A stretch of DNA of 64,000 bases from assembly GCF_963678875.1 (NCBI RefSeq), contig NZ_OY787456.1, forward strand, positions 1,736,001 through 1,800,000. The letters are read 5' to 3'. The position numbers and the translations under genes were made by a program. Source of the stretch: an uncultured Hyphomonas sp. (GTDB lineage: Bacteria > Pseudomonadota > Alphaproteobacteria > Caulobacterales > Hyphomonadaceae). Every line of letters starts with the position of its first letter. Position 1 is the first letter of the stretch. Below, piece after piece: positions 17,721 through 27,171 of this stretch. A model generated the notes under the pieces. That model was not told the origin of the DNA. It saw only the letters and a list, made by a program, of their open reading frames with translations, and ran no database searches.

Positions 17721-19216
17721 TGGGCGGGTTTCCCATTCTATCGGCGCTGACCTTCCTGCCGCTGGTTGGCGCACTGATCATCATGGCTGTGCGCGCAGCG
17801 ACAGCTGGCAGCAGCTCGTCGGAGTCTGCCAATGAGGGGCGCACCGCGCTCCTGGCCGGCCTTGTCATCACTGGCGCGACGTTCCTCGTCTCGCTGGCGG
17901 CGTTCTTCTATTATGATCCGTCGACGCCCGGCTATCAGCTGGTCGAGCAGCACGTCTGGTACCAGTCGATCAGCTACAAGCTCGGCATTGACGGCCTGTC
18001 TCTGCCGCTGATCCTGCTGACGACGTTCCTGACGCCGATCTGCCTTCTGGCCAGCTGGAACTCGATCCATACGCGGGTCACGGAATATGTCGTTGCCTTC
18101 CTGGTGCTCGAGACGTTCATGATCGGCGTGTTTACCGCGCTCGACCTCGTCCTTTTCTACATCTTCTTCGAAGCCGGCCTGATCCCGATGTTCCTGATCA
18201 TCGGCATCTGGGGCGGCAAGGAGAAGATCTACGCCGCGTTCAAATTCTTCCTCTACACGCTGCTCGGCTCGCTGCTGATGCTGGTCGCGGTCGTGTACAT
18301 GTACATCACGGCAGGCAGCTCCGACTTTGAAGTGCTGGAGAAGTTCGCCTTCGATCCGCACGTGCAGACCTGGCTCTGGCTGGCCTTCATGGCGTCCTTT
18401 GCCGTGAAACTGCCGATGTGGCCGGTGCACACCTGGCTTCCGGACGCCCACGTTCAGGCGCCGACGGCAGGCTCTGTCATCCTGGCGGGCGTGCTGCTGA
18501 AGATGGGCGGCTACGGCTTCCTGCGCTTCTCGCTGCCGATGTTCCCGGATGCGAGCCATCTGTTCCAGCCGGCCATGTTCGCGCTGGCCGTCATTGCGAT
18601 CGTCTACACATCGCTCGTCGCCTGGCGCCAGACGGACATGAAGAAGCTGATCGCTTATTCGTCCGTTGCGCACATGGGATTCGTCACGCTCGGTGTCTTC
18701 TCCTTCACCGAAGTTGGCGTGCAGGGCGCAATCTTCCAGATGATCAGCCACGGCTTCATCTCGGGCGCGCTCTTCCTGATCGTCGGCGTCGTCTACGACC
18801 GTATGCACACCCGCGAGATTGCGGCCTATGGCGGCCTCGTGCACCGCATGCCGGTCTATGCGACCCTGTTCATGCTGTTCACCATGGCCAATGTCGGCCT
18901 GCCGGGCACGTCGGGCTTCATCGGTGAGATCCTCACCATGGTCGGCGGCTTTCAGGCTTCGACCTGGGCGGCGGCGGGTGCGGCCCTCGGCGTGATCTTC
19001 TCGGCAGTTTACATGCTGACGCTCTACCGGCGCACCGTGTTTGGCCAGATCACCAATCCGGAACTGGAGTCCATCAAGGACATGAACCGGATCGAACTCG
19101 TCACTATCGTCCCGTTGGCGCTGCTGACGCTGCTCTTCGGCGTCGCGCCCAACCTGATCTTTAACCTGACCGAGGGCGCTGCGAAGAGCATTCTCTCGAT
19201 GATGGCCGGAGGCTGA
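17720..19216 (+). CDS. nuoM: NADH-quinone oxidoreductase subunit M
   Basis: Antiporter-like proton-pumping membrane subunit. It has 498 residues from the ATG that overlaps the nuoL stop (TAATG). Upstream in-frame starts would lie inside nuoL. The essential helix-5 glutamate appears in FYIFFEAGLIPMFLIIG. The MKKLIAYSSVAHMGFVTLG helix, also typical of the family, follows near residue 313. Confidence 0.97.
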   Translation: MGGFPILSALTFLPLVGALIIMAVRAATAGSSSSESANEGRTALLAGLVITGATFLVSLAAFFYYDPSTPGYQLVEQHVWYQSISYKLGIDGLSLPLILLTTFLTPICLLASWNSIHTRVTEYVVAFLVLETFMIGVFTALDLVLFYIFFEAGLIPMFLIIGIWGGKEKIYAAFKFFLYTLLGSLLMLVAVVYMYITAGSSDFEVLEKFAFDPHVQTWLWLAFMASFAVKLPMWPVHTWLPDAHVQAPTAGSVILAGVLLKMGGYGFLRFSLPMFPDASHLFQPAMFALAVIAIVYTSLVAWRQTDMKKLIAYSSVAHMGFVTLGVFSFTEVGVQGAIFQMISHGFISGALFLIVGVVYDRMHTREIAAYGGLVHRMPVYATLFMLFTMANVGLPGTSGFIGEILTMVGGFQASTWAAAGAALGVIFSAVYMLTLYRRTVFGQITNPELESIKDMNRIELVTIVPLALLTLLFGVAPNLIFNLTEGAAKSILSMMAGG

Positions 19217-19222
19217 TCGCCC

Positions 19223-20647
19223 ATGCTCGACTTCACTGCCATGACCCTGGCGATCGGGCCGGAACTCTGGCTCGCCGCCACAGGCCTTCTGGGCGTGCTG
19301 CTCGGCGCGCTGCTGAAGGACAACTTCAACGGCCTGTCGTTCAAGTTCGGTGCGCTGGTCCTGTTCGTTGCGGCCGGTATCGCGGCCATGACCTATCAGG
19401 GTGGAGAGGCGTTCAACGGCCTCGTTGAAACCAACACCTTCGTCAATTTTGCCAAGATCGTTTCGTTCATTGTCGGCGGCCTCGCGCTGGTGATGTCGGA
19501 AGGCTTCCTGAAGCGTCACGAGACAGCGCGTTACGAATACGCGCTGCTGACGATCTTCGCGTCGCTCGGCATGGGCATCATCCTGTCCGCATCGAACCTG
19601 ATGACGCTTTACATGGGTATCGAGACGCTCAGCCTGTCGTCCTATGTGCTGGCCGCTTTCCATCGCGACTCCGCGCGTTCCTCCGAGGCCGGCCTGAAGT
19701 ATGTGATCCTCGGCTCGCTCGCCTCCGGCATGCTGCTCTACGGAGCATCGCTGGTCTACGGCTTCTCCGGCACGACGTTCTATGAAGGCATCGCGGCCGC
19801 GGATCCGTCCGTCGGCCTGATGTTCGGCATGGTGCTGATGATTGTCGGCCTGGCCTTCAAGGTCTCTGCCGCGCCGATGCACGTCTGGACGCCGGACGTT
19901 TACGAAGGGGCCCCGACACCGGTCGGTGCGTTCTTCGGTGCCGCGCCGAAAATGGCCGCCATGGTCGTGTTCGCGAATGTGATGTTCCAGGTCTTCGGCG
20001 ATGTCATGGACCAGTGGCAGATGATCATCGCGATCATTGCCGGCCTTTCCATGCTGATCGGCGCCTTTGGCGGCCTCACGCAGACCAATATCAAGCGCCT
20101 TCTGGGCTATTCCTCAATCGCCAATGTCGGCTATGCGCTGATGGCGGTGGCCGCAGGCAAGGAACTCGGCGCCGGTCCGCTGCTGACCTTCATGACGCTC
20201 TATGTCGTCACGTCGCTCGGCCTGTTCGCTGCCGTTCTGTCCATGCGCCGCCAGGGCGGCATGGTGGAAGGTATCTCCGAACTGGGCGGCCTGATGAGCA
20301 AGCGTCCGATGCTCGCCATTGCGCTCTCGGTCCTGATCTGGTCCGTGGCCGGCCTGCCGCCATTCGGCGGGTTCCTCGGAAAGTGGGTCGTGCTGGAAGC
20401 CGGCGTGAGCGCCGGACTGTACCCGCTGGCGATCATCCTCGTCCTCGCCTCGGTCGTGTCGCTTGGCTACTATCTGCGCCTGATCAAGATCATGTGGTTC
20501 GATGAGCCGACGGAACGGTTCGAAACCATCGATGGATCCGTCTCGCTGGTCGTCCTGGCTTCGTCCCTGTTCGTGATCGTGTTCATGGTCTTCTTCTTCC
20601 TGCTCAGCGGGTGGACAGACCAGGCTGCGCTGGGGATCACGGCTTGA
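19223..20647 (+). CDS. nuoN: NADH-quinone oxidoreductase subunit N
   Basis: The third antiporter-like proton-pumping subunit, 474 residues and about 14 helices. MGIETLSLSSYVLAAF near residue 133 holds the conserved helix-5 glutamate. HVWTPDVYEGAPTPV and NIKRLLGYSSIANVGYAL are family hallmarks. It is the last nuo gene; its stop overlaps the birA start by four bases (TTGA). Confidence 0.97.
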   Translation: MLDFTAMTLAIGPELWLAATGLLGVLLGALLKDNFNGLSFKFGALVLFVAAGIAAMTYQGGEAFNGLVETNTFVNFAKIVSFIVGGLALVMSEGFLKRHETARYEYALLTIFASLGMGIILSASNLMTLYMGIETLSLSSYVLAAFHRDSARSSEAGLKYVILGSLASGMLLYGASLVYGFSGTTFYEGIAAADPSVGLMFGMVLMIVGLAFKVSAAPMHVWTPDVYEGAPTPVGAFFGAAPKMAAMVVFANVMFQVFGDVMDQWQMIIAIIAGLSMLIGAFGGLTQTNIKRLLGYSSIANVGYALMAVAAGKELGAGPLLTFMTLYVVTSLGLFAAVLSMRRQGGMVEGISELGGLMSKRPMLAIALSVLIWSVAGLPPFGGFLGKWVVLEAGVSAGLYPLAIILVLASVVSLGYYLRLIKIMWFDEPTERFETIDGSVSLVVLASSLFVIVFMVFFFLLSGWTDQAALGITA

Positions 20648-21381
20648 TCCAAGCCTGGCCCGTCCATCGCTACGACACGATAGACAGCACCAATACTGAA
20701 GCCCGGCGGCGGGCCCAGGCAGGCGGCTTCGAGAACTGCTGGATCCTCGCGGACGAACAGACCGCAGGCCGGGGCAGGCTGCAGCGCAACTGGGCCTCGC
20801 CCAAAGGCAACATCTTCACCTCTGCGCTGTTCCGGGAGCCGGGCGGTATCCAGGTCGCGTCGCGTATTCCGTTCGCGGCAGCCCTCGCCGTCAGCGATAC
20901 GGCGCTTGAGTATGCGCCGGCGGCAGATGTGCGCGTGAAATGGCCGAATGACGTACGTGTGAACAAAGCCAAACTTTCCGGCATTCTGATCGAAACCGGG
21001 CAGGATGCGCAGGGGCTGTGGGTCATCGCGGGCATGGGCGTGAACGTGGCTCAGGTACCGCCGGAGGCCGGGCAGGCCGCGACCTGCATCGCTGATCTCG
21101 CTGGCAGGGAAGACCTTGATCATATTGATGTATTTGGTTCGCTGACGCGTCATTTCATGACCCGGCTTTCACAGGCGCGCGAAGGCTTCGGCCCGGTCCG
21201 CCTGGACTGGTTGAAGCGCGCAGAAGGGCTCGGCAGCACGGTGCGGGTCTCACCCGGCGGCGTGCCAATGGAAGGCATTTTCGAGGACATGGCAGCGGAC
21301 GGCGGCCTGATCCTCAGATTGCCGGATGGATCGCGACAGACCATAAGGGCCGGCGATGTACATCTTATTGGAGAGGTCTGA
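20644..21381 (+). CDS. birA: Biotin--[acetyl-CoA-carboxylase] ligase
   Basis: Activates biotin to biotinyl-AMP and attaches it to the lysine of biotin carboxyl carrier domains. At 245 residues it has only the catalytic and C-terminal SH3-like domains. The DNA-binding N-terminus of E. coli BirA is absent, so it is not expected to repress biotin genes. The biotin/ATP loop GRGRLQRNWASPKGN begins at residue 42, and VKWPNDV lies near residue 98. TTG overlapping the nuoN stop is the best start; a longer reading lies inside nuoN. Confidence 0.93.
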   Translation: MIQAWPVHRYDTIDSTNTEARRRAQAGGFENCWILADEQTAGRGRLQRNWASPKGNIFTSALFREPGGIQVASRIPFAAALAVSDTALEYAPAADVRVKWPNDVRVNKAKLSGILIETGQDAQGLWVIAGMGVNVAQVPPEAGQAATCIADLAGREDLDHIDVFGSLTRHFMTRLSQAREGFGPVRLDWLKRAEGLGSTVRVSPGGVPMEGIFEDMAADGGLILRLPDGSRQTIRAGDVHLIGEV

Positions 21382-21386
21382 AGCGA

Positions 21387-22154
21387 ATGCTGCTCGCCAT
21401 CGACGTTGGCAACACGAATACGGTCTTCGGCATCCATGACGGCAACGCATGGGTAAACCAGTGGCGCAGCGCCACGGACCCCACCAAGACCGCGGATGAC
21501 CACGCCGCCTGGCTGTGGCGGCTGGCCGACATGCACGGGGCCGATCTCAGCCAGATCAATGGCTGCGTGATCTCGACCGTTGTGCCGCAGGCCGTGTTCA
21601 ACTTCCGTAACCTTGCCCGCCGCTACCTGCATGTGGAGCCGATGTTCATCGGCGATCCGAGCCTAAAGACCGGCATGGAAATCCGTATCAATCGGCCGGA
21701 GCAGGTGGGCGCCGACCGGATTGTCAGCGCCCTTGGCGCGCACAAGAAATATCCCGGCAATCTGGTTGTCATCGACAGCGGCACAGCGACAACGTTCGAT
21801 GTGGTTGCAGAGGATGGCGCCTTTGAGGGCGGTATCATTTCGCCGGGCATCAACCTGTCTGTGAAGGCGCTGCACGATGCGGCTGCCCAGCTGCCGCGCA
21901 TCGCCATCCAGCGTCCGCCGCAGGTGATCGGTCAGGATACAATCTCTGCCATGCAATCCGGCGTGTTCTGGGGATATATCGACCTGATCGACGGCCTCGT
22001 GAACCGGATCAAGGCGGAGTACGGCAAGCCGATGAGCGTGGTGGCCACAGGCGGTGTCGCCTCCCTGTTCGAAGGCGCCAGCGAAACCATCGACCATTAC
22101 GACCAGGACCTCCTCATCCGGGGGCTGCTGGAAATCTATCGCCTCAATAAATAG
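21387..22154 (+). CDS. coaX: Type III pantothenate kinase
   Basis: Phosphorylates pantothenate in the first step of coenzyme A synthesis. The 255-residue protein has the ASKHA-fold phosphate motif AIDVGNTNTVFGIHDG at its N-terminus, GADRIVSALGA near residue 110 and IDSGTATTFDVV near 130. Type III enzymes need a monovalent cation and are not feedback-inhibited by CoA. It lies five bases after birA and six before rnj. Confidence 0.96.
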   Translation: MLLAIDVGNTNTVFGIHDGNAWVNQWRSATDPTKTADDHAAWLWRLADMHGADLSQINGCVISTVVPQAVFNFRNLARRYLHVEPMFIGDPSLKTGMEIRINRPEQVGADRIVSALGAHKKYPGNLVVIDSGTATTFDVVAEDGAFEGGIISPGINLSVKALHDAAAQLPRIAIQRPPQVIGQDTISAMQSGVFWGYIDLIDGLVNRIKAEYGKPMSVVATGGVASLFEGASETIDHYDQDLLIRGLLEIYRLNK

Positions 22155-22160
22155 GACCAC

Positions 22161-23849
22161 ATGCCAGATACAGCCTCCACCCGGGACGAACTCGTCTTCC
22201 TGCCGCTCGGCGGATGCGGCGAGATCGGCATGAATCTCAACGCCTATGGCTATGGCCCGCCGGAGGCGCGGCGCTGGATTCTCGCGGACCTGGGCGTGAC
22301 GTTCGGCAGCGACGACACGCCGGGCGTGGACCTGATCTGTGCGGACCCGGACTACCTGATCGGCGAGACGATTGATGCTGTCTTCCTGACGCATGCGCAT
22401 GAAGACCATATCGGCGCCGTCGGCCTGATCTATCCGCGTCTTGGCATCAAGGCGCCGATCTATGCCACGCCGTTCACGGCAGAACTCGTCCGTTCCAAGA
22501 TGGAAGAACGCGGTGTGGAGACCGATGCTCTGAAAGTCATCTCGATGGGCGGAAAGGTTCAGGCGGGTCCGTTCGAGGTGACCTATGTCACGCTGACCCA
22601 CTCGATCCCGGAGCCAAACGCGCTGGCCATCCGGACGCCGGCGGGCGTCGTCCTGCACACGGGTGACTGGAAGATCGATCCGGATCCGCAGATTGGTTCG
22701 ACCACGGACGTGGAGGGGCTGACATCGCTTGGCGATGAAGGCGTGCTCGCCATGGTCTGCGATTCCACGAACGTGTTCGAGGAAGGCGAGGCAGGGTCAG
22801 AGGAGACAGTCCGTCAGGGGCTCGTGGACCTGATCGCGCAGCAGAAGACCGGGGCGGTCGCCGTCACGACCTTTGCGTCCAATGTGGCGCGGGTGAAGTC
22901 CATCATCGATGCGGCCACGCAGGCCGACCGGCATGTCTGCCTCGTCGGGCGCAGCATGCACAAGATCACGAATGCGGCGAAGGCGGTCGGCATCCTGCCG
23001 CCAAATCTGGAATTCGTTGAGGAAGGTGAGGCGGGGCATTTCCCGCCGGAGCACATTCTTTACCTCTGCACCGGCAGCCAGGGTGAGCCACGTGCTGCCC
23101 TGTCCCGAATCGCGCGTGGGGACCACCGCCATGTGATCCTTCGGGAAGGTGATACGGTGATCTTTTCCTCGCGCCAGATTCCCGGAAACGAGAAGGGGAT
23201 CTTCGAGCTGCAGAACGGCCTGGCCGAAAAGGGTATCCGCGTGATCACGCCGCGCATGGTGCCGCAGAAGATTCACGTTTCCGGCCATCCGTGCCGGGAC
23301 GAGCTGCGCCGGATGTACCAGTGGGTGCGCCCGCGGATTTCCGTGCCTGTCCATGGCGAGCGCCGCCACATCATGGAACATGCCGCTTATGCGAAGTCAC
23401 TGCAGGTGGCGGAGGCGATCACGCCGCGCAATGGCAGTCTCATCCGTCTTGCGCCGGGGCCGGCGGAAATCGTCGATGAAGTGCCGAACGGCCGCCTGTT
23501 CCTGGATGGCAACCAGCTTGTGCCGGAAGGCGCGCAGGGCATCCAGGAGCGCCGGAAACTGTCGTGGAATGGCGTCGTCTTCGCGAGTGTCTCCCTCGAC
23601 GGCCATGGCAACATCATGGATGGACCGGTCGTCGTCGTGAAAGGCTTTTCCGAGCCTGACGGTCGGCTGGCAGACGAAAGCCTTGAAAGTCTTGAAGAGG
23701 CGGCCGACATTGCTGTCAGCAATATGAAACGCAAGGATCGCTTCAATGATGATGCGGTCGAGCGGGCCATCGGCCGCGCGCTTCGAAAGGCCGCAGAGAC
23801 AGCCTGGGGCATGCGCCCGATGATCGAAGTCGTTGTTTTGAGGACCTGA
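22161..23849 (+). CDS. rnj: Ribonuclease J
   Basis: Metallo-beta-lactamase/beta-CASP nuclease for RNA maturation and decay, with endo- and 5'-exonuclease activity in the family. The 562 residues contain the zinc motif H78-x-H80-x-D82-H83 (THAHEDHIG), the beta-CASP region in the middle, and PVHGERRHIMEHA near residue 395. Length matches alphaproteobacterial RNase J, where one copy is usual. Confidence 0.95.
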   Translation: MPDTASTRDELVFLPLGGCGEIGMNLNAYGYGPPEARRWILADLGVTFGSDDTPGVDLICADPDYLIGETIDAVFLTHAHEDHIGAVGLIYPRLGIKAPIYATPFTAELVRSKMEERGVETDALKVISMGGKVQAGPFEVTYVTLTHSIPEPNALAIRTPAGVVLHTGDWKIDPDPQIGSTTDVEGLTSLGDEGVLAMVCDSTNVFEEGEAGSEETVRQGLVDLIAQQKTGAVAVTTFASNVARVKSIIDAATQADRHVCLVGRSMHKITNAAKAVGILPPNLEFVEEGEAGHFPPEHILYLCTGSQGEPRAALSRIARGDHRHVILREGDTVIFSSRQIPGNEKGIFELQNGLAEKGIRVITPRMVPQKIHVSGHPCRDELRRMYQWVRPRISVPVHGERRHIMEHAAYAKSLQVAEAITPRNGSLIRLAPGPAEIVDEVPNGRLFLDGNQLVPEGAQGIQERRKLSWNGVVFASVSLDGHGNIMDGPVVVVKGFSEPDGRLADESLESLEEAADIAVSNMKRKDRFNDDAVERAIGRALRKAAETAWGMRPMIEVVVLRT

Positions 23850-23854
23850 GTATC

Positions 23855-24283
23855 ATGAGTGAATTCAAGATCGGACCGTTGAACCATGTCGGCGTGGCCG
23901 TGCCGGACCTGGAAGAAGCCTGCGAAACTTATCGTACGCTCTACGGCGCGACGGACATCACCACGCCCTTCGACATGCCGGAACAGGGCGTGAAAGTCTG
24001 CTTCGTGAACCTGCCGAACAGCCAGATCGAGCTGATCGAGCCGCTGAACGAAGACTCCCCGATCCATAACTTCATCCAGAAGAATCCGAAGGGTGGACAG
24101 CACCATGTCTGCTTTGAAGTGGACGACATCAACCAGGCCGTCGAAGAGATGGGCAAGCGTGGCGCGACCGTGCTCGGCAAGCCCCGCATCGGTGCCCACG
24201 GTACGATGATCATCTTCGTTCACCCGAAGAACTCCAACGGTGTCCTGATCGAACTGATGGAAAGCCCGAAAGGCGCTCACTGA
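23855..24283 (+). CDS. mce: Methylmalonyl-CoA/ethylmalonyl-CoA epimerase
   Basis: Interconverts the 2R and 2S forms of methylmalonyl-CoA (and ethylmalonyl-CoA in some species), linking propionyl-CoA carboxylation to the mutase. The 142-residue VOC-fold protein has the metal histidine in LNHVGVAVPDLE, a second in QHHVCFEVDDI, and the terminal glutamate in GVLIELME. It shares one base with the DUF1467 start. The location beside rnj and proS is conserved in alphaproteobacteria. Confidence 0.92.
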   Translation: MSEFKIGPLNHVGVAVPDLEEACETYRTLYGATDITTPFDMPEQGVKVCFVNLPNSQIELIEPLNEDSPIHNFIQKNPKGGQHHVCFEVDDINQAVEEMGKRGATVLGKPRIGAHGTMIIFVHPKNSNGVLIELMESPKGAH

Positions 24284-24516
24284 TGCAAATCATGAGCGGG
24301 CTGGTCGTTTTCACGATCGCCTGGTGGATCTGCTTCTTCACAGTCCTTCCCATTGGCGTCCAGGGCCAGTGGGAAGACGGCTCCACGGCTGACGGAACCG
24401 AAGAAGCGGCCCCGAAACATCCCATGATCGGCAAAAAAGCCTTGTGGGCCACTATCGGCGCCGTCGTGATCACGGCAATTGCGGCGGTGGTCGTGCCACG
24501 CCTGCTTGCGCAATAG
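24283..24516 (+). CDS. DUF1467 family two-helix membrane protein
   Basis: A 77-residue protein with two membrane helices, about residues 5-24 (VVFTIAWWICFFTVLPIGVQ) and 52-73, joined by a polar acidic loop. This pattern and the invariant-looking WWICFFTVLPIGV mark the DUF1467 family, found almost only in alphaproteobacteria between mce and proS. The function is unknown. Its start overlaps the mce stop by one base, so it is probably co-translated. Confidence 0.88.
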   Translation: MQIMSGLVVFTIAWWICFFTVLPIGVQGQWEDGSTADGTEEAAPKHPMIGKKALWATIGAVVITAIAAVVVPRLLAQ

Positions 24517-24568
24517 GTGGCGCTGCGGCTAGGTGAGCCGCGTTTTACAACAAGTCCCCGGGGATTCG

Positions 24569-25888
24569 ATGCGGCTTTCCAGATACTTCCTGCCCGTTTC
24601 CAAGGAAGCGCCGGCAGATGCGGCCATTGTCTCGCACAAGCTGATGCTGCGCACCGGCATGGTGCGCCAGAACGGAGCGGGCATCTACACATGGCTGCCG
24701 CTCGGCTATCGCGTCCTGAAGAAGATCGAACAGATCGTGCGGGAAGAGATGAACCGTGCGGGCGCTGTCGAGCTTCTCATGCCGACGCTTCAGCAGGCCG
24801 ACCTCTGGCGGGAGTCCGGCCGCTATGACGACTATGGCAAGGAGATGCTGCGCATCACGGACCGGCATGACCGGGACATGCTCTACGGCCCGACCAATGA
24901 AGAGCTGATCACCGACGTCTTCCGCTCCTATGTGAAGAGCTACAAGCAGCTGCCGCTGAACCTGTATCACCAGCAGTGGAAATTCCGCGATGAAGTCCGC
25001 CCGCGTTTCGGCGTGATGCGTGGCCGCGAATTCCTGATGAAGGATGCCTATTCCTTCGACCTGACCGAGGACGGTGCCCGCGTCGCCTACTACAAGATGT
25101 TCTGCGCCTATCTGAACGCGTTCAGCCGCATGGGCCTCACCGCCGTGCCGATGCGTGCCGATACTGGGCCGATTGGCGGCGAACTCAGCCACGAATTCAT
25201 TATCCTGGCCGACACGGGCGAGAGCGCGGTCTTCTGCGACAAGACCCTTCTGGATATGGAGCCGCCCGGCCTCGACCTCGATTTCGACAGCGACCTGACC
25301 GGGGAAGTGGAGAAGCGTACGCAGTTCTATGCGGCCACCGAAGAGATGCACGACGAAGTGGCCTTCGCGGCCATCCCGGAAGACCGTCAGGTCTCCGCGC
25401 GCGGTATTGAAGTCGGCCACATCTTCAATTTCGGCACCAAGTATTCGAAGCCGATGAATGCCGTGGTGCAGGGGCCGGATGGCCAGATGGTGCCGGTCCA
25501 GATGGGCAGCTATGGCATTGGCGTCTCGCGCCTTGTCGGCGGCATCATCGAGGCCTGCCATGACGACAATGGCATTGTTTGGCCGGAGGCGGTTGCGCCA
25601 TTCCATGTCGGCCTGATCAACATGCGGGTCGGTGACGAAGGCTGCGACAAGGCCTGCGGCGATCTCTACGAACAACTCGAAGCGGCCGGCATCGACACGC
25701 TGTATGATGACACCGACGACCGGGCCGGCGCGAAGTTCGCGCGGATGGAGCTGATCGGCTTGCCCTGGCAGCTGGTGATCGGCCCGAAAGGCCTTGAAAA
25801 GGGCATAGTTGAAGTCAAGAACCGCAAGACCGGCGAGAAGGTGGAGCTGCCTTTCGCTGAAGTGATTGCAAAGGTTACGCCCGCATGA
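24569..25888 (+). CDS. proS: Prolyl-tRNA synthetase (short alphaproteobacterial type)
   Basis: Charges tRNA-Pro with proline. At 439 residues it is the short form that lacks the inserted editing domain of E. coli ProRS (about 570). Class II motifs are seen as GPTNEELITDVF, the motif-2 region FRDEVRPRFGVMRGREF, and GSYGIGVSRLVGGIIE (motif 3). The anticodon-binding domain follows. MRLSRYFLPVSKEAP is the typical N-terminus; an in-frame ATG twelve codons upstream is less likely. Its stop overlaps the lolC start (ATGA). Confidence 0.96.
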   Translation: MRLSRYFLPVSKEAPADAAIVSHKLMLRTGMVRQNGAGIYTWLPLGYRVLKKIEQIVREEMNRAGAVELLMPTLQQADLWRESGRYDDYGKEMLRITDRHDRDMLYGPTNEELITDVFRSYVKSYKQLPLNLYHQQWKFRDEVRPRFGVMRGREFLMKDAYSFDLTEDGARVAYYKMFCAYLNAFSRMGLTAVPMRADTGPIGGELSHEFIILADTGESAVFCDKTLLDMEPPGLDLDFDSDLTGEVEKRTQFYAATEEMHDEVAFAAIPEDRQVSARGIEVGHIFNFGTKYSKPMNAVVQGPDGQMVPVQMGSYGIGVSRLVGGIIEACHDDNGIVWPEAVAPFHVGLINMRVGDEGCDKACGDLYEQLEAAGIDTLYDDTDDRAGAKFARMELIGLPWQLVIGPKGLEKGIVEVKNRKTGEKVELPFAEVIAKVTPA

Positions 25889-27171
25889 GTCAGGCCGCTG
25901 CGCCATTCGGACGTCTCGAACGGACCCTGGCCTGGCGGTACCTGCGCGCCAAGCGCGAGCATGGTGGTGCGAGCCTGATCTCGATCATCTCCTTCGTCGG
26001 CATCTTCTTCGCCGTCGCTGCGCTGATCATCACCATGTCGATCATGAGCGGGTTCCGCGCGACGCTGCTGGACGCTCTGTTGGGCGGTCAGCCGCATGTC
26101 CATGCGATCGTCAATCAATACTCTGAAGCCGAGGCGGAGGCGATTGCCGACAAGATCCGCGAGATCCCGGGCGTCACCAGCGCGTCGCCCTATATCGAGG
26201 AATATGTCCTCGTCACCGCCAATGGCCGCAAGACAGGCGCCGTTGTCCGGGCGATGCGGAATGAGGATCTCGCGACCCTGTCCTTCCTGAAGGACCATGG
26301 GCAGGCCGCGATCGATGCTGGCTTCGGTGTCGGCAAGAATGGCGGCAACACGATCATGATGGGGTCGTTCCTGGCGGCGGGCCGGGAAGGGCTCGGCGTC
26401 CTTCCGGGCGACAAGGTGGAGATCATCACCACCGGCACGAATGCGAGCGTCATGGGCGCAACGCCGCGCTCCAAGGCCTATACGGTGGGCGAAATCTTCT
26501 CGACCGGCAGTGTCGAGCTCGACATGGCCTATATCTTCATGCCGATGGACCAGGCGCAGATTCTGTTCCAGTCCAAGGATCGCTACCAGATGCTCGACAT
26601 CCGGTTGAAGGATCCGGACAGGACACAGGAGGCCATGCAGGCCATCGCGCTCGCCACTGGCAATGCGGTGCGGATGTATGACTGGAAGAGCCAGCGCGCG
26701 GCATACCTGAATGCCCTGAAGGTTGAGCGCACCATGGTGCGGCTGCTGGTCATGGTGATCATGGGGATCGCGACGCTCAACATTATCGTCGGCGTCGTGA
26801 TGCTGGTGAAGAACAAGACCCGTGACATTGCAATCCTGCGCACCATCGGCCTCGGCCGGGGCGGCGTGCTGCGTGTGTTCCTGATGGTCGGCACCGTGCT
26901 CGGCACGCTGGGCGCGCTGCTCGGCATGACGGTCGGTGTCCTCTTCATCCTCAACATCGGCGCCATCGAGGCCTTCATCAATCTGTTCATGGACGGCGGC
27001 AAAGTGTTTGACGCGGAGACCTATGGCCTCGCGCACCTGCCGGCGATCCTCGACTGGGCTGACGTGTTCAGCACGGGGCTCTACGCCCTGCTGATGTCGG
27101 CGGGCGTCTCCCTTATCCCGGCCTGGTGGGCCTCCCGCCAGGATCCGGTCAGCGCGCTGAGGTTCGAGTGA
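25885..27171 (+). CDS. lolC: Lipoprotein-releasing ABC transporter permease (LolC/LolE family)
   Basis: Inner-membrane permease of the Lol system, which extracts outer-membrane lipoproteins for transfer to the periplasmic carrier LolA. The 428 residues show the expected topology: one helix near 30-50 (SIISFVGIFFAVAALIITMS), a large periplasmic domain of about 200 residues, and three helices after about 285. Many alphaproteobacteria have a single LolC/E-type permease beside lolD, as here, so it may work as a homodimer. No second permease is nearby. Confidence 0.93.
   Translation: MSQAAAPFGRLERTLAWRYLRAKREHGGASLISIISFVGIFFAVAALIITMSIMSGFRATLLDALLGGQPHVHAIVNQYSEAEAEAIADKIREIPGVTSASPYIEEYVLVTANGRKTGAVVRAMRNEDLATLSFLKDHGQAAIDAGFGVGKNGGNTIMMGSFLAAGREGLGVLPGDKVEIITTGTNASVMGATPRSKAYTVGEIFSTGSVELDMAYIFMPMDQAQILFQSKDRYQMLDIRLKDPDRTQEAMQAIALATGNAVRMYDWKSQRAAYLNALKVERTMVRLLVMVIMGIATLNIIVGVVMLVKNKTRDIAILRTIGLGRGGVLRVFLMVGTVLGTLGALLGMTVGVLFILNIGAIEAFINLFMDGGKVFDAETYGLAHLPAILDWADVFSTGLYALLMSAGVSLIPAWWASRQDPVSALRFE

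Noticed and set aside
15207..17774. 855-codon open frame antisense to nuoK-nuoL
   Set aside because: Long antisense frames arise from high GC content and codon bias; the product is His/Glu/Arg-rich with no domain, and nuoL on the other strand is unambiguous. The same holds for 10392-13016 (antisense nuoG) and 17738-19882 (antisense nuoM-nuoN).
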